Of a DNA stretch of 42,096 nucleotides, positions 35,701 to 42,096 are shown piece by piece. Each line of letters starts with the position of its first letter. The first letter of the stretch is position 1. The notes beneath the pieces were generated by a model that saw nothing but the letters and a program-made list of their open reading frames with translations, did not search any database and had not been told where the DNA came from. Made by a program: the position numbers and the translations under genes. Origin of the DNA: CAZISM01 sp964541895 (GTDB taxonomy: Bacteria > Zhuqueibacterota > Zhuqueibacteria > Residuimicrobiales > Residuimicrobiaceae); contig CAZISM010000041.1 in NCBI GenBank assembly GCA_964541895.1, forward strand, positions 1 to 42,096. Reading direction: 5' to 3'.

Positions 35701-36624
35701 ATGAAGATTCTAGTCACCGGTGGTGCCGGATTTATCGCTTCGAACATTTCCGATGCGTATATCGCGGCCGGTCACAACGTGGTCATTGTCGATAATTTAT
35801 CGACAGGTCGGAAAGAGAACATTAATCCGAACGCAACGTTTTATCAAATCGATATTCGCGATAAAGGCATCGCGGACATTTTTCAAAAGCACCAGTTCGA
35901 CCTGGTCAACCATCATGCGGCGCAGATGGATGTCCGCCGTTCGGTCGAAGATCCGATTTATGATGCCGAAGTAAACGCATTGGGATTTCTGAACCTGCTG
36001 CAGCAATCGATCAAAACCGGCGTGAAAAAAGTGATCTTTGCCTCTTCCGGCGGCGCCATTTACGGTGAACAGGATTTTTTCCCGGCCGATGAATCGCACA
36101 ACACGCAGCCGTACTCGCCGTACGGGATCACCAAGCTCGTCGGTGAAAAATATCTCTTTTTCTATAATCTGACCTATGGTTTGAAGTATGTGGCGCTGCG
36201 CTATGCCAACGTCTATGGGCCGCGGCAGAATCCGCACGGCGAGGCCGGTGTCGTGGCCATTTTCTGCGAGCGCATGCTCAAGGGGGAAGAGCCGGTGATT
36301 TACGGCTCCGGGGAACAAACGCGTGATTTCGTGTATGTCAGGGATGTGGTGGCGGCCAATGTGGCGGCGCTGGCCGTAGACGGCTGTGATTATATCAACA
36401 TCGGCACGGCCAAAGAGACAAGCGTAAACGAACTGTTCCACTATATCAACCGTTTGACCGGCGCCCATGTGCCGGAAAAGCACGCTCCCAAAAAAGAGGG
36501 CGAACAGATGCGCAGCGTTATCACGCCGGCCAAAGCCGGGCGCATCCTGGGCTGGCGCCCCACCTACGATCTGGAGACGGGGTTGAAAGAGACGGTGGAG
36601 TATTTCAGACAAAAAAGGGGTTGA
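35701..36624 (+). CDS. NAD-dependent sugar-nucleotide epimerase (GalE-like)
   Basis: The 307-residue extended short-chain dehydrogenase has the NAD-binding TGGAGFIASN start, the HHAAQMDVRRSVEDP segment, ASSGGAIYGE for the catalytic Ser/Thr region, and a YGITK active-site Tyr-Lys pair (about 141-145). The downstream ALRYANVYGPRQNPHGEAGVVAIF segment is typical of UDP-glucose / UDP-galactose 4-epimerases. It interconverts UDP-sugars for polysaccharide or lipopolysaccharide synthesis; the precise sugar cannot be told. GGGAGGAAAGG immediately upstream is a strong ribosome-binding site. Confidence 0.9.
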   Translation: MKILVTGGAGFIASNISDAYIAAGHNVVIVDNLSTGRKENINPNATFYQIDIRDKGIADIFQKHQFDLVNHHAAQMDVRRSVEDPIYDAEVNALGFLNLLQQSIKTGVKKVIFASSGGAIYGEQDFFPADESHNTQPYSPYGITKLVGEKYLFFYNLTYGLKYVALRYANVYGPRQNPHGEAGVVAIFCERMLKGEEPVIYGSGEQTRDFVYVRDVVAANVAALAVDGCDYINIGTAKETSVNELFHYINRLTGAHVPEKHAPKKEGEQMRSVITPAKAGRILGWRPTYDLETGLKETVEYFRQKRG

Positions 36625-36632
36625 TGGCCTGC

Positions 36633-36660
36633 GCGGATGCCGCGGCAGTGCGGTATCCGC
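36633..36660 (+). repeat. 11-bp stem-loop between the epimerase and sigma-54 activator genes
   Basis: GCGGATGCCGC (36633-36643) pairs with GCGGTATCCGC (36650-36660), including one G-U pair, around a 6-nt loop. There is no T-run. It occupies most of the 50-bp spacer and may be a weak attenuator. Confidence 0.4.
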
Positions 36661-36674
36661 GTCGCTCTGACTAA

Positions 36675-37892
<1,218 letters not shown>

Positions 37893-37920
37893 CCCAGGCT
37901 ATGTTAACCGATTGTCAAAG

Positions 37921-38442
37921 ATGACGAATTCGAGTTCATCAAAAAACCCATGGCGCTGTTTGGCCCTGACGGCGCTTCTGGCCGCGCTGATGACGGCCGG
38001 TTGCGGCCTCTATTCCTTTTCCGGTTCTCTGCCCCCGCATCTCAAAACGGTGGCCATCCCGTTGTTCGATAACCGGACCGCCGAATTTGCCATCGCCGAA
38101 GATATCACCGATGCCATCACCAAAGAGTTCAACAGGGACAACAGTCTTAAAATTGCGGAGCGCAATGCGGCCGATGTCCTCATCGAGGGCAGCGTCATCA
38201 GCCTGGACGATCGCGCCGGTGCGTTCGATGCCAGCGAAGAGGTCAAGGATTTCAAGGTGTATGTCACCGTACAGGTGAAATGCACGGACCAGACCAAACG
38301 GCTGACCATGTGGGAGGAGCGAGTCACTCAGTGGGGCGAGTACGATCCCGGCGCCGGTCCGGATGCCCGCAAAGATGGTATCGCGGCCGCTATTACCAAA
38401 ATGAGCCAGGAGGTGCTCAACAAAACCGTAGCGGCCTGGTAG
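37921..38442 (+). CDS. LptE-like LPS-assembly lipoprotein
   Basis: The 173-residue protein has a lipoprotein signal ending in LMTAGC, so it should be anchored in the outer membrane. After the Cys comes YSFSGSLPPHLKTVAIPLFDNRTAEF, a good match to the LptE family of non-proteobacterial Gram-negatives. The remainder has the expected alternation of a helix and strands (ITKEFNRDNSLKI, ADVLIEGSVI). LptE plugs the LptD barrel that inserts LPS in the outer membrane; no lptD is in the window. ATG 37921 is preferred; TTG 37912 is in frame as well. It follows the sigma-54 activator by 28 bp. Confidence 0.82.
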   Translation: MTNSSSSKNPWRCLALTALLAALMTAGCGLYSFSGSLPPHLKTVAIPLFDNRTAEFAIAEDITDAITKEFNRDNSLKIAERNAADVLIEGSVISLDDRAGAFDASEEVKDFKVYVTVQVKCTDQTKRLTMWEERVTQWGEYDPGAGPDARKDGIAAAITKMSQEVLNKTVAAW

Positions 38443-38498
38443 AAATAAAATTTATATTTTAGCTGGTTTTATTGTTATTTTTTTCTTATTTTTTAGCA

Positions 38499-38508
38499 TG
38501 TACGCAAA
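38499..38508 (+). repeat. Second copy of the 10-mer TGTACGCAAA
   Basis: The same ten bases occur at 16221-16230 within a candidate operator. Here they lie at the downstream edge of a T-rich stretch in the leader of the TPR gene. The inverted arm is not complete here, so chance is likely. Confidence 0.2.
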
Positions 38509-38509
38509 A

Positions 38510-38587
38510 GAGGGCCGCTGCCGGTAAATAGGAGCGGACCCATATCCCTCGGGGGGCGCTGAATATGTTCAGCAGGATGACTCGCCC
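38510..38587 (+). promoter_or_regulatory. Structured leader before the TPR gene
   Basis: Two compact helices can form. The first is GAGGG (38510-38514) with CCCTC (38546-38550), enclosing CCGCT/AGCGG (38515-38519 and 38533-38537). The second is GGGCG (38554-38558) with CGCCC (38583-38587), enclosing GCTGAA/TTCAGC around a TATG loop. They lie 84-161 nt before the TPR start. I compared the sequence by eye with common riboswitch classes and found no match. Confidence 0.35.
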
Positions 38588-38670
38588 TTTGATAGATCAG
38601 TAAGGATTGGCTGTGGCTTTCAAATCCTTTGTGTCAGGCTGCGTGGGGTGTGTCGCGTGCGAGGAGAACC

Positions 38671-40071
38671 ATGATGCAAGAGACTATAACAGCAGAAATT
38701 AAAAAATTAAACGAACATTTGCAGCAACATCCGACCTCCATGCTGTTTGCCCGGTTGGCGGATAAATATTTGCACGTGCAGGAAATCGACAAGGCGATAG
38801 ACCTCTGTCAACACGGGCTGCGTCATCACCCCAATTATTCGAGCGCCTATTTTGTTCTCGCAAAATGTTTTCTGGCTCGCAAGCAGTATGACGAGGCGGA
38901 ACGACGTCTGAAGCGAGTTCTCGCTCTGGAACCTACTTTTCTCAAAGCACATAAACTCTATAGCGATTTAATGGCGGAAATCGGCTGGTCGCAGTCCAGC
39001 GAAGCGAGTTTAAAAAAGATACACGAAATCGATCCGCTCTTCCCGCTGCAGCTTCCGGCCGAGACCGCGATCCCGGAGCCTGAGCCCACACCCCCATTGC
39101 CGGCTCTGGAGCTGGAATCGGTTGTGGAAGGATCTACGGTCGATAAACTGGTGACCGACGAAGCCATGTATGCCGAGCCGGAGCCGCTCCGCAGCGAGAG
39201 CCCTGTCACCATGACCTCCGATTTCGAGGATGAACTGAGCACGGATCTGACAGGCGATGATTTTGAACGCGAGGAAGCACGTTTTTCGGAAATTCTGGAT
39301 GACCTTTTCAGCCCGCGCATGGCTGAGGAAGAGCGCCTGGAAATTGAAACACGCTCCAGCCTCGAACGGGTTGCCGATCGCGACTATACGGCCAAGCCGG
39401 TGACACCCCTCTATCCTGATGAAACCTATCGGCCTTTAGAACGGCCAAAGCCGGTTGAACCACCACGATCCGTGGAGCCGCCGCCCTATGTGCCCAACAT
39501 GGAGCCGCGTTCCCCGGCCATTGAACCCGGGAGCTCGCTCCTGTTCGACGAGCCGGCTGCGGAGCCCCTGGATAAACCGCTGGAAATTCCCAAAATCCCG
39601 ACGCCACCGGCCTCACCGTTCAGCAGCCTCGAGGCCGAGATGGAAGACGAACGCGAACCTTTCGCCCTCGACGCGGCGGATTCCGTTCCCTTTAACAGTG
39701 AAGAAGAGGACTATTCCAGTTTTCTCTCGGCGCTGGACGACATGAGCGGCGCCGAGGAGGGCATTTCCTTTGATTCCGAACTGCTGCAACCGGAAGAAGA
39801 ACCGATCTCCTTCGATCATCCCGGCGACACCTTTACACCACCGGAACCACCCGGCGACGATATGGAGGCGTTGGTCAATTCCAAGAATCGGGCGGAAAAA
39901 CCGAAGGAAAAATTCGTGACGCCTACGCTGGGCGAAATCTATGCCGCGCAAGGCCAGTACGCCAAGGCCATCAACGTGTTCGAGCTGCTTTTGAAAAAGA
40001 ATCCGGAAAACGAGTGGTACAAGACCAAATTGGACTATTTGAGGAAAAAACTGCAGGAAGATCGCTCCTAG
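38671..40071 (+). CDS. TPR protein with long acidic, proline-rich linker
   Basis: The 466-residue protein has TPR-type helix pairs at the N-terminus (about 5-115; for example PTSMLFARLADKYLHVQEI and SSAYFVLAKCFLARKQYDEA) and one more at the C-terminus (about 425-460; LGEIYAAQGQYAKAINVFE). The roughly 290 residues between are rich in Glu, Asp, Pro and Ser and probably disordered (repeated EP.P and DD/EE stretches). No signal peptide or membrane helix is seen, so it should be cytoplasmic. ATG 38671 has GAGGAG about 6 nt upstream. TPR proteins act as scaffolds; the partner is unknown, and the position near LptE and a glycosyltransferase is only suggestive. Confidence 0.85.
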   Translation: MMQETITAEIKKLNEHLQQHPTSMLFARLADKYLHVQEIDKAIDLCQHGLRHHPNYSSAYFVLAKCFLARKQYDEAERRLKRVLALEPTFLKAHKLYSDLMAEIGWSQSSEASLKKIHEIDPLFPLQLPAETAIPEPEPTPPLPALELESVVEGSTVDKLVTDEAMYAEPEPLRSESPVTMTSDFEDELSTDLTGDDFEREEARFSEILDDLFSPRMAEEERLEIETRSSLERVADRDYTAKPVTPLYPDETYRPLERPKPVEPPRSVEPPPYVPNMEPRSPAIEPGSSLLFDEPAAEPLDKPLEIPKIPTPPASPFSSLEAEMEDEREPFALDAADSVPFNSEEEDYSSFLSALDDMSGAEEGISFDSELLQPEEEPISFDHPGDTFTPPEPPGDDMEALVNSKNRAEKPKEKFVTPTLGEIYAAQGQYAKAINVFELLLKKNPENEWYKTKLDYLRKKLQEDRS

Positions 40072-40121
40072 CCTCCAGCTGCGGATTGGTCCGTGTTCCT
40101 CTTTGAATGCCAGAGAATCAT

Positions 40122-40152
40122 ACCCGTAGTGCTCCCGCACACGGGTTTTTTT
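40122..40152 (+). terminator. Rho-independent terminator after the TPR gene
   Basis: ACCCGT-A-GTGC pairs with GCAC-ACGGGT (one bulged A) around a TCCC loop, followed by an unbroken run of seven T. It ends the upstream transcript 81 nt after the TPR stop. It leaves about 20 nt before the next gene's start, so the glycosyltransferase likely depends on readthrough or on a promoter inside the hairpin region. Confidence 0.85.
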
Positions 40153-40173
40153 ATATAATATAGGAGGCTGGGT

Positions 40174-41079
40174 GTGAGGCCGGAATCCCGGACAGCCCTT
40201 CCGGATATTGCCGTGGTCATGGTGACCTATAACAGCCGTGATGATATCGTACAGGCTCTGCCCCGGCTGGAGTCGAGCCTGGCCGGATTGCATAGCCGCA
40301 TTATCATCGTCGATAATGCCAGCCGCGACGGCACAGTGGCGTGGCTGCAGCGATGGCATGCTCAGAGTGACGATCATATTCTGCTGTTGAACGACAGCAA
40401 TCGCGGCTACACGGCAGCAGTCAATCAGGGCTTGCTGGAAACCGCCCACAGCCGATTGGTGCTGTTCCTGAATCCGGATGTCATTATCCCTGAGGGCGCC
40501 ATGCCCGCTCTCATCCGCTGTCTGCAGCAACACGATCGCATCGGCGTCGTCGCACCCCAACTGCGCTTTCCCGATGGTACCATTCAGCCATCGTGCCGCC
40601 GATTCCCTCACCCCCTCGATGTCTTTATCGAGCCGTTGCCTGTGAAACATCTGCCGCACTGGCTGCGTTACAAAGATTGGAAGATGAGCGATTTCGATCA
40701 TAAAAGCTCCAGGCGGGTCGATCAACCACAAGGCGCCTTTCTGTTGGCCAAACGCCAGGTGCTGGATACGGTGGGCGGTCTGGATGAGCGCTTTTTTATG
40801 TTTTTCAGCGACGTCGACTGGTGTTTTCAGGTCTGCCGTGCCGGTTGGCAAATTTATTTTTGCAGCGAGGCGTTTGTTTATCACAAAAAGGGCAGCAGCG
40901 TTAATCGCTCGCGCCTGGCCATGCTGGTCACTTCGCATCGTTCCTTCGCCGATTATTTCCGCAAGCATGCCGTCGGCATTTGGGCCAAGTTTGGCATGCA
41001 AGTTGTTACTTTCTGGCTATTGCTTTTGCTGGGACCGCGCATTCTATTCCAGCAGCTTGGCAGGGATGATTTTGTATAA
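40174..41079 (+). CDS. Glycosyltransferase family 2
   Basis: The 301-residue protein shows the GT-A fold of family 2: the DIAVVMVTYNSRDDI start, IIIVDNASRDGT (about 48-59), GYTAAVNQGL (about 78-87), and LFLNPDV for the metal/nucleotide site. PQGAFLLAKRQVLDTVGGLDERFFMFFSDVDWCFQV (about 190-225) holds the acceptor-side acidic residues. It looks closest to rhamnosyl- and related transferases of O-antigen or capsule synthesis. The C-terminal hydrophobic helix (about 270-285) could attach it to the membrane. The start is GTG 40174, with AGGAGG 7 nt upstream. Confidence 0.9.
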   Translation: MRPESRTALPDIAVVMVTYNSRDDIVQALPRLESSLAGLHSRIIIVDNASRDGTVAWLQRWHAQSDDHILLLNDSNRGYTAAVNQGLLETAHSRLVLFLNPDVIIPEGAMPALIRCLQQHDRIGVVAPQLRFPDGTIQPSCRRFPHPLDVFIEPLPVKHLPHWLRYKDWKMSDFDHKSSRRVDQPQGAFLLAKRQVLDTVGGLDERFFMFFSDVDWCFQVCRAGWQIYFCSEAFVYHKKGSSVNRSRLAMLVTSHRSFADYFRKHAVGIWAKFGMQVVTFWLLLLLGPRILFQQLGRDDFV

Positions 41080-41140
41080 TGTATTGTAATTAAAAGACCT
41101 GGTTTCTTCGTGGTTCCGGTGTGGATGAGGATCTGGCAAG

Positions 41141-42096
41141 ATGGTAGCGAAAAAAATGCGATGGCGACTGTGGCTGGTCATGTTGCTGACCGGATGGGAC
41201 ATTTTGTCCGCCGCTGAAACGACTATACTGGTGCGGACAAAGGCAACTATACCGCGTCTGGCCAAATCCATATCAGCGAACGGCCGCTGCGGTGTCGCGG
41301 CCATCGACGCACTCCTCCAAGCTCGAATCGCGACCTCGGTCAGGCCCCTGGCCGCCATGCCCGAATATTCCGGCTTGCAGAAAACCGCTCCTCTCGATCC
41401 GGTCTTTCGCTGGCTGGCGATCGACCTGCCCGCAGCGCTGAATCCGGACGAGCTCGTACAACAATTGAGCGCCAGTCCGGAGCTCGAGGCGGTACAGCGC
41501 AATCGCGCCTTCCGCCTCCATTTTGTTCCCAACGATACCTATGTCGCCCAACAGTGGGCTTTGGCAAACATACACGCCTTTGAGGCGTGGGAGGTGCAGA
41601 GAGGCAGGTCCGAAGTTCTGGTGGCGGTGATCGATTCGGGCATTGATTATGATCACCCCGATCTGATACAAAACATATATATAAATCCCGGTGAAGATTT
41701 GAACGTCAACGGCCGCATCGATGAGGCGGATTTCAACGGCGTCGACGACGATGGCAACGGTTTTATGGATGACCTGCGCGGCTGGGATTTTACCGACGCG
41801 CCCAATTATCCTGCCGGCGGCGATTATCTGATTCGCGATAACGACCCCATGGATGAGATGGGACATGGGACGGCGGTCGCCGGTATTATCGCGGCGACGA
41901 CCGACAACGGCGCCGGCATGGCCGGCGTAGCGCATGGCTGCCGGCTGTTGCCCCTGCGCGCCATGAACGCCAACGGTTATGGAGAAGAAGACGATGTCGC
42001 GTCCGCCATCCTCTACGCCGTAGCCATGAAGGCACAGGTGATCAACATGAGCTGGGGCGACACCTTTGTGACGCGCCTGCTGGATGATGTGATCCG
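41141..42096 (+). CDS. Subtilisin-like (S8) serine protease, 3'-truncated by window end
   Basis: From ATG 41141 the frame is open to the last base of the window (318 complete codons). There is a signal peptide (about 1-25), a propeptide-like region (about 26-135), and then the S8 catalytic domain: VAVIDSGID carries the catalytic Asp and GHGTAVAGIIA the His. The catalytic Ser lies beyond the window. Between them a DFNGVDDDGNGFMDDLRGWDFTD stretch is a calcium-binding type insertion seen in secreted subtilases of FCB bacteria. INMSWGD near the edge is the usual strand after the His. It is probably exported, and a C-terminal sorting domain may follow outside. GAGGA lies about 10 nt upstream of the ATG. 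Confidence 0.9.
   Translation, partial: MVAKKMRWRLWLVMLLTGWDILSAAETTILVRTKATIPRLAKSISANGRCGVAAIDALLQARIATSVRPLAAMPEYSGLQKTAPLDPVFRWLAIDLPAALNPDELVQQLSASPELEAVQRNRAFRLHFVPNDTYVAQQWALANIHAFEAWEVQRGRSEVLVAVIDSGIDYDHPDLIQNIYINPGEDLNVNGRIDEADFNGVDDDGNGFMDDLRGWDFTDAPNYPAGGDYLIRDNDPMDEMGHGTAVAGIIAATTDNGAGMAGVAHGCRLLPLRAMNANGYGEEDDVASAILYAVAMKAQVINMSWGDTFVTRLLDDVI

Noticed and set aside
39613..41001. A 462-codon minus-strand frame across the TPR and glycosyltransferase genes
   Set aside because: It runs against two supported genes and through a clear plus-strand terminator. The composition looks like antisense of coding sequence.
41128..41150. A GG-N10-GC pattern resembling a sigma-54 promoter (around TGGCAAGATGGTAGC)
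   Set aside because: It overlaps the start codon of the S8 protease gene and matches the consensus poorly outside the GG and GC pairs.

Overview
The window reads as a chromosomal contig from a Gram-negative bacterium of the FCB/KSB1-Calditrichota sort. The evidence is indirect. Two secreted glycoside hydrolases end in the YPNPFN-type C-terminal sorting domain used by type IX secretion (start of the tail near 1921 and 12730). An LptE-like outer-membrane lipoprotein lies at 37921, and much of the content is uncultured-lineage polysaccharide biology. No rRNA, tRNA, CRISPR, transposase or SusC/SusD pair was seen. The sequence is an assembly scaffold with three 100-N gaps. Two of these are false: identical 55-bp sequences flank each of them, and collapsing the overlap restores a single open frame.

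Region 1 (1-17.5 kb, all +) is a glycan-degradation block. It holds a clan GH-A hydrolase broken by an in-frame TAA, a GH97 enzyme in a visibly AT-richer patch, a GPH-family sugar symporter, a GH130 phosphorylase/hydrolase, a GH94 phosphorylase, a large GH9 enzyme with a sorting tail, a UroD-superfamily protein, a second GH9, a second UroD-superfamily protein and a tiny OmdA-domain protein. The simplest model is this: exported GH9 enzymes cut beta-1,4-glucan or glucomannan, the symporter imports the oligosaccharides, and cytoplasmic GH130 and GH94 split them by phosphorolysis. The two UroD-like (possibly corrinoid methyltransferase-type) proteins interleaved with the GH9 genes are the least explained part.

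Region 2 (17.8-24.4 kb) has an HSL-type esterase on the minus strand. It is followed on the plus strand by a secreted GH59 galactocerebrosidase-like enzyme, a DUF2293 protein, a secreted six-hairpin-glycosidase-like protein, a DinB-fold protein and a divergent signal-peptidase-II-like protein, ending at a strong hairpin (24395-24422).

Region 3 (24.4-32.0 kb) holds a minus-strand run: a membrane-embedded spermidine-synthase-like protein, an exported Pcm-like methyltransferase, a double-PspC membrane protein and a LiaF-like membrane protein. A divergent UspA protein and a minus-strand GHL10 hydrolase with a beta-propeller tail follow.

Region 4 (32.3-42.1 kb, all +) is housekeeping and envelope: uvrB-purD with ATGA overlap and an apparently leaderless uvrB start, a GalE-like epimerase, a sigma-54 activator, LptE, a TPR protein behind a structured leader, a clear rho-independent terminator, a GT2 glycosyltransferase, and a subtilisin-like protease cut by the window end. 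No gene-free stretch exceeds about 230 bp.
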